Below are positions 25,882 through 35,616 of a stretch of DNA of 64,000 nt, piece by piece. The notes beneath the pieces were generated by a model. That model made no database searches and was not told the origin of the DNA. It worked only from the letters and a program-made list of their open reading frames with translations. A program made the translations under genes and the position numbers. How positions within the stretch are numbered: position 1 is the stretch's first letter; each line of letters opens with the position of its first letter. The stretch spans positions 3,534,001 to 3,598,000 of the forward strand of contig NZ_CP102512.1 of NCBI RefSeq assembly GCF_024612015.1. The letters are read 5' to 3'. This stretch comes from Streptomyces sp. CA-210063 (GTDB lineage: Bacteria; Actinomycetota; Actinomycetes; Streptomycetales; Streptomycetaceae).

Positions 25882-28043
25882 AGCACCGGCTTGTCGGCTT
25901 CCGCCGGCATGTCGCCCTCCTTGATGCCGAACCGGTCGTAGAAGCGGGCCAGCGGGCCCGGAGCCCACCAGGCCGCCCTGCCCAGCAGTCTCATGACGGC
26001 CGTTCCCAGCAGGACGCGCACCACCAGCACGTCGGCCAGGACCGCGAACACCATGCCGACGCCGAAGAGCTTGATGGTCAGCACCTCGCTCATCCCGATC
26101 GCCGCGAGCGGCACGCACATCAGCACCGCGGCGCTCACGACCAGGCGCCCGATGGACTGCAGCCCGGTCGCCACGGCCTCCGTGCTGTCACCCGACTTGT
26201 CGTACTGCTCCCGCATCCGGGACACCAGGAACACCTCGTAGTCCATGGAGAGCCCGAAGATCAGCGCGAACAGCATGATCGGCATGTTGGGCTCGATGTT
26301 GCCCGTCGGGTCGAAGCCGAGCAGGCCGTTCAGATGGCCGTCCTGGAAGATCCAGACCAGCACCCCGAAGGTCGCGGTCAGTGACAGCATGTTCATCACG
26401 ATCGCCTTCAACGGCAGCAGCACCGAACCGAAGGCGAGGAACAGCAGGATGTACGTCATCACCGCGATGTAGAGCAGCATCCACGGCAGGGTCTCGCCGA
26501 GCGCGTCCAGAGTGTCGTCGTAGATCGCCGACTCTCCGCCGATGTAGGCCTGGGCGCCCGGTGGCGCCGGTACTTCCTTGATCCGGTTCACCAGGTCCCG
26601 CGCGTGGGTCGAGATGGGGTTGCCGTCGTAGGTGACCGACACCCGGGCCGTGGTGCCCTCCACGCCGCTGATCCGGGCGCTCGTGGCGCCCTCGGTGGCG
26701 CCGAGCCGCTCGGCGTATGCCTGGAGCGCCGCGCCCTGCTCCTTCGAGGTCCCGTCGGACTTCAGCACGAGCAGCGAGTCGATGGACTTCACCGCGTCGC
26801 CGTCGAAGTCGTTTTCCATGGCGTCGAAGACCTGGCGGCCCTCGGAAGTGCTCCGCAGCTGCTGCGCGTTGATGGAGCCGAACTCGATCTTGGAGAACGG
26901 CAGGGCGAGCGTCAGCAGCAGGCCCACCGCGCCCACCACCACGACCCACCGCCGCCGCATCAGGCCGTGCCCGAACCGGTACCAGGCACCCTCACCCGCC
27001 GCCGCGGGGCGCGCGGCCTTCTTGCGGCGTAGCGGGAAGGCGTTGACCTTCGGTCCCATCACGGCGAGCAGCGCGGGCAGCGCGACGAGCGAGAAGAGCA
27101 CCGCCAGCACGACCGCGGCCACACCGCCGTACGACATCGACTTCAGGAACGTCGACGGGAAGAGGGTCAGGCCGGCCAGCGCCGCCGCGACCGTGGTGCC
27201 GGAGATCACCACGGTGCGCCCGGCCGTCGCGATGGTGCGCCCGATCGCCTCTTCGCCGGTGTAGCCGGCCTCCAGCTCCTCGCGGTAGCGGCTCACGATC
27301 AGCAGGCCGTAGTCGATGGCGACCGCGAGACCCAGGATCGTGACCAGGCTCATGGAGAACACGGACACGTCGGTGATGTTCGCGATGGTCCGCAGGACGG
27401 CCATCGACCCGATGATGGAGAGCACGCCGACGATCAGAGGAAGGAAGGACGCGGCCAGACTGCCGAACACGACCAGCAGGAGCAGGAAGAGCACGGGAGC
27501 CGAGATGATCTCCGCGGTTCTCAGGTCATGTTCGATCTTCTCACTGGCCTGATGGCCGGTGGGCACCGTTCCGCCCTGCAGGGTCTGAAGGCCGGGCGCC
27601 GGGATCTTGTCCATGACCGCCTTGTACGAGTCCTCCTTGGCCTTCTCGCTGCTGCCGTGGAGGTTCAGCGCGACGTAGGTGGCGTGCCGGTCGTGGCTGA
27701 CCTGCGCCGGCATCTTGGTCTGCCAGTAGTGCAGGTAGCCGGTCACGTCCGCCTTCGGCAGGGACTCCACCTGCTTGACCACCGCCTGCTGGAACGACGG
27801 GTCGTCGACGGTGCGGTCCTCGTCGCGGTAGACGATCACCGCGTCCGGTGTCCGCTGTGGGAACGCCTTCTCGGCGATCTTGGCCGCGCGAGCACTGTCG
27901 GATCCGGGGTCCTGGAAACCGAGCGGCGTCAGCGAGCCGAAGACACCGGCACCGTAGGCCCCTGACAGGACGGCGAACAGCAAAGTCAGGATCAGCAGAG
28001 GCTTTCGCCTCCGGTGAATCAGACGCCCAAACCCCTCAAACAT
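25869..28043 (-). CDS. MMPL-family (RND-type) transporter
   Basis: 724 residues from the ATG of MFEGFGRLI. A longer in-frame start at 28139 adds an untypical leader. Twelve transmembrane segments in the MMPL pattern are visible: one near 15-35, a large extracytoplasmic loop, five between about 165 and 340, one near 370, a second large loop, and five between about 535 and 700. IDYGLLIVSRYREE in the first half and SMDYEVFLVSRMREQ in the second are the proton-relay motifs. It likely exports a lipid or hydrophobic compound. It is divergent from a tetR at 28300, as drug or lipid exporters often are. Confidence 0.93.
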   Translation of the reverse strand: MFEGFGRLIHRRRKPLLILTLLFAVLSGAYGAGVFGSLTPLGFQDPGSDSARAAKIAEKAFPQRTPDAVIVYRDEDRTVDDPSFQQAVVKQVESLPKADVTGYLHYWQTKMPAQVSHDRHATYVALNLHGSSEKAKEDSYKAVMDKIPAPGLQTLQGGTVPTGHQASEKIEHDLRTAEIISAPVLFLLLLVVFGSLAASFLPLIVGVLSIIGSMAVLRTIANITDVSVFSMSLVTILGLAVAIDYGLLIVSRYREELEAGYTGEEAIGRTIATAGRTVVISGTTVAAALAGLTLFPSTFLKSMSYGGVAAVVLAVLFSLVALPALLAVMGPKVNAFPLRRKKAARPAAAGEGAWYRFGHGLMRRRWVVVVGAVGLLLTLALPFSKIEFGSINAQQLRSTSEGRQVFDAMENDFDGDAVKSIDSLLVLKSDGTSKEQGAALQAYAERLGATEGATSARISGVEGTTARVSVTYDGNPISTHARDLVNRIKEVPAPPGAQAYIGGESAIYDDTLDALGETLPWMLLYIAVMTYILLFLAFGSVLLPLKAIVMNMLSLTATFGVLVWIFQDGHLNGLLGFDPTGNIEPNMPIMLFALIFGLSMDYEVFLVSRMREQYDKSGDSTEAVATGLQSIGRLVVSAAVLMCVPLAAIGMSEVLTIKLFGVGMVFAVLADVLVVRVLLGTAVMRLLGRAAWWAPGPLARFYDRFGIKEGDMPAEADKPVLVGV

Positions 28044-28299
28044 GACTTCTCCTAGATCGTTAGCCAGCGCCGGGCAGGAGGTCGGCGCCGAACGAACCGT
28101 AACAGCGTTTTTATTGCTCGATGCAACACTGTCGCGCACCTCTCATTCGGAGAGAGGTCGAGATACCATGCTCTGACCTGCCCATATGCAAGAGCAGCCC
28201 ACCCGGAAGCGGCAGGTCCTGACCGGGGGGAGGGCGGCCGACAACCAGCCAAGGCGATACGGGGAAGCATTCGTAACGGTGTTGTCATACGATGGCTCC
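28044..28299. promoter_or_regulatory. Divergent promoter region between MMPL and tetR
   Basis: The 256-bp gap has an A/T-rich patch CGTTTTTATTGCTCG near 28105 and CGTAACGGTGTTGTCATACGAT near 28273. The first patch is preceded by CGTAACAG, so a related GTAAC half-site occurs on both sides. A shared operator is likely but not defined. Confidence 0.4.
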
Positions 28300-28941
28300 A
28301 TGGCCAGGCTCAAGACACATGACGAAGCACTCCGGCTCCGGCTCCTGCACCGCGCGGCCGCCACGGTCTTCGACCGCGGCACTGCCGCGCTGAGCCTGCG
28401 ACAGCTCGCTGCGGACGTGAAGACCTCGACCACGGCGGTCTACTCGCTGTTCGGCAACAAGGCGGGTCTGCTCAGCAGCCTGTACGAGGAGGCCGCGCGG
28501 CTCTTCGTCGCACGCCTGGCAGCCAACCGTCCCACGGACGACCCGGTCGGCGACGTGATCCGACTTGGGCTCGTCTATCGCGAATACGCCATCGCCAACC
28601 CGCATCTCTACGCGATCCTCTTCTCCGACCGCAGCGTCCAGTGCCCGTCCGAGTCGGAGTCGGAGTCGGAGAGGCCGCCTGAGGCCATCGAGACCTACCG
28701 GCCCCTCGTCGACGCCGTGCGGCGCGGACAGCAGGCAGGGCAGTTCAGTTCGGAGTCCGACCCGGAGCTCATCGCGCTGTCCGTCTGGGGAATGGCCCAT
28801 GGCCTGGTGTCCCTGGTGCTGTCGGGGAACGAACCGCCCGGGCTCGCGGTCGCCGACTGCTATGAGCGGGCCCTGGGGGTATTGGTAGCGGGGTGGCGAG
28901 TGAACGAGGGGAAGGTTCAGGGGTTCGCGGACGTGCCGTAA
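28300..28941 (+). CDS. TetR-family transcriptional regulator
   Basis: 213 residues from the ATG at 28300. The longer frame from 28186 is not family-like. HTH: LRQLAADVKTSTTAVYSLFGN near 32-52. The C-terminal domain is of the TetR_C type with a Ser-Glu repeat (SESESESE near 121). Divergent from the MMPL exporter, so probably its repressor. Confidence 0.9.
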   Translation: MARLKTHDEALRLRLLHRAAATVFDRGTAALSLRQLAADVKTSTTAVYSLFGNKAGLLSSLYEEAARLFVARLAANRPTDDPVGDVIRLGLVYREYAIANPHLYAILFSDRSVQCPSESESESERPPEAIETYRPLVDAVRRGQQAGQFSSESDPELIALSVWGMAHGLVSLVLSGNEPPGLAVADCYERALGVLVAGWRVNEGKVQGFADVP

Positions 28942-29062
28942 GTCCGGAGCCGGTACCGCTCCGGGCCTGAACGTACGGTTCAGTGGGACTCTTTCGGGTC
29001 GCATCCCGCGAAGTGGTACATGAGTCCCCGCTGCCCTGGCCGGTCTATCCGGCCGGGGCCCG

Positions 29063-29092
29063 TTCTGAAATGATCAGTTCTGAAATGATCAG
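29063..29092. repeat. 15-bp direct repeat upstream of the PIG-L gene
   Basis: TTCTGAAATGATCAG occurs twice head to tail. Each unit has a TGATCA core and resembles half of the GAAACTGATCAGTTTC operator (GAAATGATCAGTTC), so it may be a regulator site. The rest of the 289-bp gap shows nothing else. Confidence 0.5.
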
Positions 29093-29230
29093 TTGAAGGA
29101 CAGCAGCGGGTGAACCCAGGCCGGTCGGATCCCCGGGGGACACCTGACGGACTCGGCGGGCTGCGGGCGGTCACGTACCGCTGTGCCGCAGACTGACGCC
29201 GATCGCTTGACCGACCAGGGGATGGATTTC

Positions 29231-30064
29231 ATGGCTGACCGGGCGTTGACGCTGATGGCAGTGCACGCCCACCCGGACGACGAGGCCACGGGAACAGGGG
29301 GTGTTCTGGCGCGTTATGCGGCGGAGGGCATCCGCACGGTGCTCGTCACGTGCACCGACGGTGGCTGCGGTGACGGTCCGGGGGGTGCCAAGCCGGGCGA
29401 CCCAGGGCATGATCCAGCTGCCGTTGCCGCGATGCGTCGAGGCGAGCTCGAAGCGAGCTGTGACGTCCTGGGGGTCGGTCATCTTGAGCTGCTCGGGTAC
29501 GCCGACTCCGGGATGATGGGCTGGCCGGCCAACACCGCGCCCGGATCGTTCTGGAGTACGCCCGTGGATGAGGCGACCGCCCGGCTGGCCGAACTGATGC
29601 TGCGTTACCAGCCTGATGTCGTCGTGACCTACGACGAGAACGGGTTCTACGGCCACCCCGATCACATCCAGGCGAACCGGATCACGATGGCAGCGCTGTC
29701 GCTGACCGGGGTGGCGTCGAAGGTGTACTGGACGACGGCGCCGCGCTCGATGATGAAGGAGTTCGGGCAGATCATGCGCGAGTTCGGCGCGGACTGGGAG
29801 GAGCCGGATCCGTCCGAGGCCGCGGAGGGGCCCGAAATCGGCCTGCCCGACGAGGAGATCAGCACGTGGGTGGACACCACCGAGTTCGGCGGCCAGAAGT
29901 TCGACGCGCTGGCCGCGCATGCCAGCCAGGGTGAGAACATCTTCTTCCTGCGGATGGGCAAGGAGAGGTTCACGCAGCTCATGGGCGTGGAGACGTTCGT
30001 CCGGGTCCACGACACCACGGGCGCGCCCCTGCCCGAGAACGACCTCTTCGCCGGCCTGCGCTGA
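29231..30064 (+). CDS. PIG-L-family deacetylase (mycothiol-conjugate-amidase-like)
   Basis: 277 residues from the ATG at 29231, about 10 bp after AGGGG. The zinc-binding motif AHPDDEA lies at about 12-18 and the partner histidine motif in GHPDHI near 141-146, as in MshB/Mca/LmbE proteins. Mca-type enzymes cleave mycothiol S-conjugates, giving mercapturates for export. MshB deacetylates GlcNAc-inositol. The substrate here is not decided by the sequence, and the C-terminus lacks features I can tie to one branch. It is followed after 21 bp by the first 160-bp repeat. Confidence 0.87.
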   Translation: MADRALTLMAVHAHPDDEATGTGGVLARYAAEGIRTVLVTCTDGGCGDGPGGAKPGDPGHDPAAVAAMRRGELEASCDVLGVGHLELLGYADSGMMGWPANTAPGSFWSTPVDEATARLAELMLRYQPDVVVTYDENGFYGHPDHIQANRITMAALSLTGVASKVYWTTAPRSMMKEFGQIMREFGADWEEPDPSEAAEGPEIGLPDEEISTWVDTTEFGGQKFDALAAHASQGENIFFLRMGKERFTQLMGVETFVRVHDTTGAPLPENDLFAGLR

Positions 30065-30085
30065 GCTCCGGCCGGCGGCCGTCCC

Positions 30086-30245
30086 TGCTCGGCCAGCACA
30101 ACACCACTGCGACCCGCACCGCGGCCAAGGCCGGATCCCCCTGGAGCCGATACACCCCCGGAGATCACAGCCGGTGACAACTGGCACCTCATCAGACCAT
30201 CAGCCCGAGGGAACACCGATCACCCGATCACGGGCCTACCAGTCC
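30086..30245 (+). repeat. 160-bp direct repeat, copy 1 (tyrosine-recombinase C-terminal remnant)
   Basis: About 97% identical to 32341-32500 (five mismatches by eye). It encodes a C-terminal recombinase tail (TTATRTAAKAG, then SPWSRYTPGDHSR and a stop) plus 70 bp of downstream sequence. No recombinase upstream part precedes this copy. Confidence 0.9.
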
Positions 30246-30578
30246 GGGACCCCAGCCTGCCGTGCACACAATGACCAAAACGGTGACGCCGGTCACAGGC
30301 TCCGCAAAGCTTCGGTCTGCGTTGAGGCCGCACGAAGGACACCCCTCCGGTGAACCGGCCGGCGCGTACGCCGTAACGGCTCGGCGAAGTCGGTCCGATC
30401 GGGACGGATCGTCGACGTGCGAGGCAGGCGCGGGCTGACCGCCTTCGTCGGTACTGCCGACACAGCGCAACCCTGCGAGTTGTAGGCCCACGGCTGGACA
30501 CTTCCGCCCTGGGATCCTGCACCCACGGCTTGCAGGCTTCATGGCTATTCGCGAAGCAGAAACATCGAGGAGCCGCAC
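30246..30578. other. Gap upstream of the esterase
   Basis: 333 bp. No gene is supported. The esterase promoter is presumably here. A GAGGAG-like ribosome-binding site lies near 30567. Confidence 0.4.
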
Positions 30579-32162
30579 ATGCCTGTCTCTCTTCGTGGGC
30601 GCATTTCTGCCCTTGTGACTGTCGCTGGCGTGGCCTTCGGATTGATGGCCACGCCGGCCTCGGCTGCAGCACGCCCCTTACCTGTCGTGAAGACGGAGAC
30701 CGGTGCCATCCGGGGGGTGTCCAAACAGATCCCTGCAACGTCGCTCGACGCCGACGCCTTCCTGGGCATCCCCTATGCGGCGCCTCCGGGGGGCGCCTTG
30801 CGGTGGGAGCCTCCGAAGCGGGCGGCCTCGTGGCGGGGAGTGCGCGATGGCACCGTCGCGCCTCCCATCTGCCCTCAGGGCACCACTGGCACCGAAGACT
30901 GCCTGTACCTGAATCTGTATCGGCCCGCCCACACCGCACACGCCGCATCGCTGCCGGTCATGGTGTACGCCCATGGAGGCAGCAACACGGGCGGGAGTGC
31001 CAACGGCTTTGATGGTGGGCGGATGGCCGCCGTCAACGGCGTCATCGTCGTCGCCTTCAACTATCGGCTCGGCGCCCTGGGCTTTTTGGATCATCCGGCC
31101 ATTGCCGAGGAATCGTCCACGGGGCAGGCAGGCAACTACGGCCTCATGGACTCCAAGGCGGCGCTTGAGTGGGTCCAGCGCAACATCACCGCGTTCGGAG
31201 GCGACCCGACCAGGGTGACGTTGGCCTCCCAGTCGGCGGGGGCGACGAACACCTGCCAACTGCTCACCGACCACACGACCAAGGGGCTGTACAGTGCCGC
31301 CATCCTGAGCAGCGACGACTGCCTCCACGACGTCGACACCCCGAGTCAGGCCGTTGCCCGTGCGGAGGATTTGGCCAAGAAGGTGGGGTGCACCGAGTCG
31401 GCGAAGGTGGCGGAGTGCCTCCGGTCGAAGACGCCGGCCGAACTCACCGCGGCGGGAGGCAACTGGAACCCCGTCGCCACACGGCCGGCCAACGAGAAGA
31501 TCGCAGTGGGTGACTGGAACCGTGTTCCGATCCTGCTCGGCAGCACCCGGAACGAGGGCCGCTCCGCGGGGACGGCCTTCACCAAATTCACCGCTGCCGA
31601 CTACAGGGCCTGGGTCACACGGCTCGTTGGCCCCGACCACACCGATGCCGTGTTGAAGGCGTACCCGGCCGACAAGTACAGCGGAGCGTATGCGATCCCC
31701 TACGTGATCGGCGACCTCATCACCGACAGCGGAATGCGAGGCCTGGGCGGCTGCACGAACGTCGCTCTGGCAAAGAGCTTCGCGTCGCAGACACGGACCT
31801 ACTACTACCAGTTCGACGATCCGAACGTGCCGGCACCGAGCACTCCCGCAGGCTACGAGTACCTCGCATCGCACGGATACGACGTGGCCTACTGGTTCCC
31901 GGACAGCCGCGAAGATGTCTCTTCCCGCTTCACACCGGCGCAGCGGCAACTGTCCGCCGAGGTGATCAGGTACTGGGGCGAATTCACCAAGTCCCACCGC
32001 CCCTCTGGCCAGGGTCAGGCATCCTGGCCTCGGCTGACGGACACCATGATGACGCTCCAGCCGGGCGGCAGCCGTCTCAGTCCGGTAAGCGACTTCATGG
32101 CGGAGCACGCATGTTCGTTCTGGTCGACCATGCCACTCATTCTCGATCGCGGTGAAATCTGA
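30579..32162 (+). CDS. Secreted type-B carboxylesterase
   Basis: 527 residues. Signal peptide of about 30 residues (ALVTVAGVAFGLMATPASAA). The alpha/beta-hydrolase of the carboxylesterase/lipase type B family follows: oxyanion hole HGGS near 131-134, EDCLYLNLY near 107, FNYRLGALGF near 163, and nucleophile elbow SQSAG with Ser-219. In most family members the elbow is GESAG. Here both the first Gly and the Glu are changed, so activity may be altered. It should hydrolyse esters outside the cell. It is flanked by 160-bp direct repeats carrying recombinase remnants. Confidence 0.9.
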   Translation: MPVSLRGRISALVTVAGVAFGLMATPASAAARPLPVVKTETGAIRGVSKQIPATSLDADAFLGIPYAAPPGGALRWEPPKRAASWRGVRDGTVAPPICPQGTTGTEDCLYLNLYRPAHTAHAASLPVMVYAHGGSNTGGSANGFDGGRMAAVNGVIVVAFNYRLGALGFLDHPAIAEESSTGQAGNYGLMDSKAALEWVQRNITAFGGDPTRVTLASQSAGATNTCQLLTDHTTKGLYSAAILSSDDCLHDVDTPSQAVARAEDLAKKVGCTESAKVAECLRSKTPAELTAAGGNWNPVATRPANEKIAVGDWNRVPILLGSTRNEGRSAGTAFTKFTAADYRAWVTRLVGPDHTDAVLKAYPADKYSGAYAIPYVIGDLITDSGMRGLGGCTNVALAKSFASQTRTYYYQFDDPNVPAPSTPAGYEYLASHGYDVAYWFPDSREDVSSRFTPAQRQLSAEVIRYWGEFTKSHRPSGQGQASWPRLTDTMMTLQPGGSRLSPVSDFMAEHACSFWSTMPLILDRGEI

Positions 32163-32224
32163 ACCGCACAGCCTGCGAGCACGGGCCCACCCCATGAACG
32201 AGTCCCGACGTCATGGGATGAGCC

Positions 32225-32434
32225 CGGCCCGCCGACGGCAACGGCGCAATCACCAAGGCCGGTGCCCCGACCCTCGGCAGCCGCATCGCTGCCCTGCGGC
32301 AGCTCGCCCTCCAAGCCCCCGGCGCCCGTGGTCGCAGGCATGCTCGGCCACCAGGACACCACTGCGACCCGCACCGCGGCCGAGGCCGGATCCCCCTGGA
32401 GCCGATACGCCCCCGGAGATCACAGCCGGTGACA
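32225..32434 (+). pseudogene. Tyrosine-recombinase C-terminal relic
   Basis: Plus-strand reading gives GSRIAALRQLALQAP and, after a one-base shift near 32320, APVVAGMLGHQDTTATRTAA followed by SPWSRYAPGDHSR and a stop. The LGHxxTT segment is typical of the region just before the catalytic tyrosine in recombinases, and this tail type is common in Streptomyces integrase-like genes. The catalytic core is missing. Its last part lies within repeat copy 2. Confidence 0.6.
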
Positions 32435-32500
32435 ACTGGCACCTCATCAGACCATCAGCCCGAGGGAACACCGATCACCCGATCACGGGCCTACCAGTCC
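32341..32500 (+). repeat. 160-bp direct repeat, copy 2
   Basis: Direct-orientation partner of 30086-30245. The two copies enclose the esterase gene (2.1 kb between them). This copy is continuous with more recombinase sequence upstream, so it is probably the original. Confidence 0.9.
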
Positions 32501-33423
32501 TCGGTGAGGACCCCGAACTCGCCCAAGACCGGTGAGGTGCCCGCCAGGGAGCGTATCGAGTTGTGATCAATGAGCACCGCGGCTTCCGGGGCGGGTGCCC
32601 CGTCGGGGTACGGGGCCTGGTGGTCTGCGGCTGTGCCGTGCGGGCGCGAGTGACCGGAAGCAGTGCGGGAGGCAGGCAGCGGGGTCCGGGGACCCCGGCT
32701 GCGTGCCCGCTGGGGCGGTGTGTCAGACCATGGCGAGCCGGTCCACCAGCAGGTCATGTCGGTGGCGATGGAGCCGGGCGCGACGGCCGCGGTCCGTCAG
32801 CCCTTCACCGAACGGGCCGAGCCCCACAGAGCGCCCGGATCGACACGGTCGGGACTGGCCGCCGCCATCGCAACCGAGGATCCCGACGCAGCTGCGGAAT
32901 TCGTCGACGCCTATACCGGCGCCGGAGCCTTCTGGAACTCCATCACGCGCCTGCTCGACGGCTTCAAACCACTGCGGCTCCCGAAGACGGGAATCGACAT
33001 CGACCGCGTTCCCGGCCCCCGCGGGCCGGTGACGTTCCGCGGCCTGTACCTGCGGCAGTACCTGGTCACGCCCAGTGCGGGCCCATCGCCGGCGCGTGAT
33101 GCGGAGCGGGACGAACCAGGCTGGAAGCTGAGACGTCGGTGGTCAGATGCCTGAACCACACAGAGAGCGCCTCCACGCGCCAGTGAGCGCGGTCTTCGTC
33201 TGCCGGGTCATGGTGTCGCCACGTCCCCACTGGTGGAGGCCCTGGGCCGGCAGATGGTCACCCTTCTCCGCCGGCTCAAGGCAGCAGCCCAAGGCACCGA
33301 CGACCTCTCACAGGGCGGGTCAGCGAAACCCAACGTCGGCCTCCGCTTCGCCAAAAAGGATCGGGCCCTCAGCCCCGCCCTCTCACGGGTGCCCGCCACA
33401 CCGTTTGCTCGTACATTTGAGGT
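32501..33423 (+). pseudogene. Degenerate stretch with a possible aldehyde-dehydrogenase-like C-terminal fragment
   Basis: A frame from 32663 to 33154 contains FVDAYTGAGAFWNSITRLLDGF, TGIDIDRVPGPRGPVTFRGL and YLRQYLV, which vaguely match the C-terminal region of ProA-like aldehyde dehydrogenases. No catalytic Cys region is present and the surrounding frames are broken. The identification is tentative. From 33155 to 33423 I see no gene. Confidence 0.3.
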
Positions 33424-35616
33424 GTGGGACCCGACACTCGTGCCTTCCTTGACGGTCTCGCGCAAGAGCTCGAGCCCCGAGCGGACCAGTTCGTCGACGC
33501 GGTGCTGCAGCGTCTGCGCCGTGAGCTTCCCGAGCTGTGGCAGTACGAGGACATCGCCGCTCTCGCGCCAGTGGCCGTGTCCGAACACGTCACCGCCGTT
33601 CTGGATGTTCTCGAGCACCGCATTGACATGGCCGACGTGACGACGCCACCTGCCGGCATCGAGTTCGCTTGCCGACTCGCTGAGCACGGGGTGCAAATCA
33701 GTGTCCTCCTACGCGTCTATCGGCTCGTCCACGCCGGTCTGCTTCGTCTGTTCCTTGAGGAGACAGCCCCTCTCACCGCAGCCCCGGAACTGATCAACGC
33801 GGCGACGATCACATTCAGCATGATGGGTTTCGAGTACGTCGATCGCACCGCGGAAGGGGCTGTTGCGGCGTACCAGAGGGAACGCGACCGTTGGCTGCAG
33901 CGGCGGCTGATCATGATCAATGAGGCCAGCACGCGGATCGGTACCACTCTGGACACCGTCCGCACCGCCCAGGAACTGGCGGATGTGGGTACCGACCATT
34001 TCGCTGATCTCGTCACCGTCGACCTACTCGACTCCGCGTTCCAGGAAGACGGCATGGAACCGGCAGCCGCTCCTTCGGTAGTCCGTCGGGTCGCCCAGCA
34101 GTCCGTGTCGGACGGCTGCCCGGACTCGGCAGTCGGCACAGGGCAGACGCAGGTCTACCCCGAGGAGTCGGAGCCGGCTCGCGCACTGGCCACCGGACAG
34201 CCCCTGCGGCACCGCGTCACGGCCTCGGACCTTCCCACATGGCTGGCGGCGTCTGCGGACCACAGACGTGCCCTTCAGACCCTCGGCGTCCACTCCGTGC
34301 TCCTGGTTCCGCTGTGGGCCCGCGGAATCCCCTTGGGCCTCGCGCAGTTCCTCCGCCACCAGGCCGCGGACCCCTTCGACGACGAAGATCTGCTCCTGGC
34401 CCAGGAGATCGCATCCAGAGCGGCCGTCTACATCGACAACGCCCGTCGCTACACCCACGAGCGTTCCACCGCGCTCACCCTCCAGCGCAGCTTGCTCCAG
34501 CATCAGATACCCGAACAGACGGCCGTCGAGACGGCCTGCCGCTATCTGCCCTGCGGATCCCGCGCGGGCGTGGGCGGCGACTGGTACGACGTGATACCGC
34601 TCTCCGGAGCCCGCGTCGCCCTCGTCGTGGGCGACGTGGTCGGCCGCGGCCTGCACGCCTCCGCCACCATGGGCCGACTACGGACGGCTGTCCGGGCTTT
34701 CGCGGACATCGACCTGATGCCCGACGACCTACTCACCCACCTCAATGACGTGGTCATCCGCCTACAGCGTGAGGAGGAACGGAATGCGGACGAGATCAGC
34801 GCCACCTGCCTCTACGCGGTGTACGACCCGGTCTCCCGCCTGTGTTCCCTCGCCAGCGCCGGGCACGTTCCGCCGGCCGTCGTCACTCCCCTGACCTCCG
34901 GCAGCCGAGTCGGCTCGGCCTCCCCTGCGGTCTACTTCCCGGAACTGCCGATCGGCCCGCCGCTGGGCCTGGGAGGCCTCCCCTTCGAAACAGCCCAGTT
35001 CGAACTGCCACAGGGCAGTCTCCTGGCCCTGTACACCGACGGCCTCATCGAAAGCCGCACTCGCGACGTGGACGCCGCCCTCGCGGTGTTGGCTGACATC
35101 CTCGCCCAGGCACCGGCCTCGCTGGAGGACACCTGCGACGAACTGCTCCACGCACTGCTGCCCACCCGACCCGCCGATGACGTCGCACTTCTCCTGGCGC
35201 GCACCCGAGCACTGGACGCCGACCACGTCGCCACCCTGGACCTCCCCTCCGATCCGGCCGTCGTCGCCGACGCGCGCAAATTCATATCCGACCTGCTGGC
35301 CGCCTGGAGGCTGGAAGACATGGCCTTCACCACGGAACTCATGGTCAGCGAACTGGTGACGAACGCCATCCGCTACGGCAAAGCCCCCATCAAGCTGCGG
35401 ATGATCCTCCAGTCCACACTGACGTGCGAGGTCTCCGATGCCAGCAGCACCGCCCCGCACCTGCGCCGTGCCCAGGTCTTCGACGAGGGCGGTCGCGGCC
35501 TGCTCCTCGTCGCGGCGCTCGCCCACCACTGGGGCACGCGGCACAACCGCGAAGGAAAGGTCATCTGGGCCGAACAACTGCTCCCAGCCGGCGGGAACCT
35601 CGAACTGGGCCTGTGA
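33424..35616 (+). CDS. SpoIIE/PP2C phosphatase with GAF and HATPase domains
   Basis: 730 residues. An N-terminal helical sensor-like region lies at about 1-160 (related in style to RsbRD/PucR N-termini), a GAF domain at about 180-345, and a PP2C/SpoIIE phosphatase at about 355-590 with GGDWYDV near 385 and ALYTDGLIESR near 535. A GHKL ATPase/anti-sigma kinase domain closes the protein (about 600-725, ELVTNAIRYGKAP). It should both phosphorylate and dephosphorylate anti-sigma antagonists in a partner-switching pathway, responding to a ligand at the GAF domain. The GTG start at 33424 gives the full first domain. Its stop overlaps an ATG that opens the degenerate stretch after it. Confidence 0.92.
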   Translation: MGPDTRAFLDGLAQELEPRADQFVDAVLQRLRRELPELWQYEDIAALAPVAVSEHVTAVLDVLEHRIDMADVTTPPAGIEFACRLAEHGVQISVLLRVYRLVHAGLLRLFLEETAPLTAAPELINAATITFSMMGFEYVDRTAEGAVAAYQRERDRWLQRRLIMINEASTRIGTTLDTVRTAQELADVGTDHFADLVTVDLLDSAFQEDGMEPAAAPSVVRRVAQQSVSDGCPDSAVGTGQTQVYPEESEPARALATGQPLRHRVTASDLPTWLAASADHRRALQTLGVHSVLLVPLWARGIPLGLAQFLRHQAADPFDDEDLLLAQEIASRAAVYIDNARRYTHERSTALTLQRSLLQHQIPEQTAVETACRYLPCGSRAGVGGDWYDVIPLSGARVALVVGDVVGRGLHASATMGRLRTAVRAFADIDLMPDDLLTHLNDVVIRLQREEERNADEISATCLYAVYDPVSRLCSLASAGHVPPAVVTPLTSGSRVGSASPAVYFPELPIGPPLGLGGLPFETAQFELPQGSLLALYTDGLIESRTRDVDAALAVLADILAQAPASLEDTCDELLHALLPTRPADDVALLLARTRALDADHVATLDLPSDPAVVADARKFISDLLAAWRLEDMAFTTELMVSELVTNAIRYGKAPIKLRMILQSTLTCEVSDASSTAPHLRRAQVFDEGGRGLLLVAALAHHWGTRHNREGKVIWAEQLLPAGGNLELGL

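Noticed and set aside
30086..32500. Esterase and repeats as a composite transposon
   Set aside because: The repeats carry a recombinase tail, not insertion-sequence ends. No terminal inverted repeats or transposase are present.
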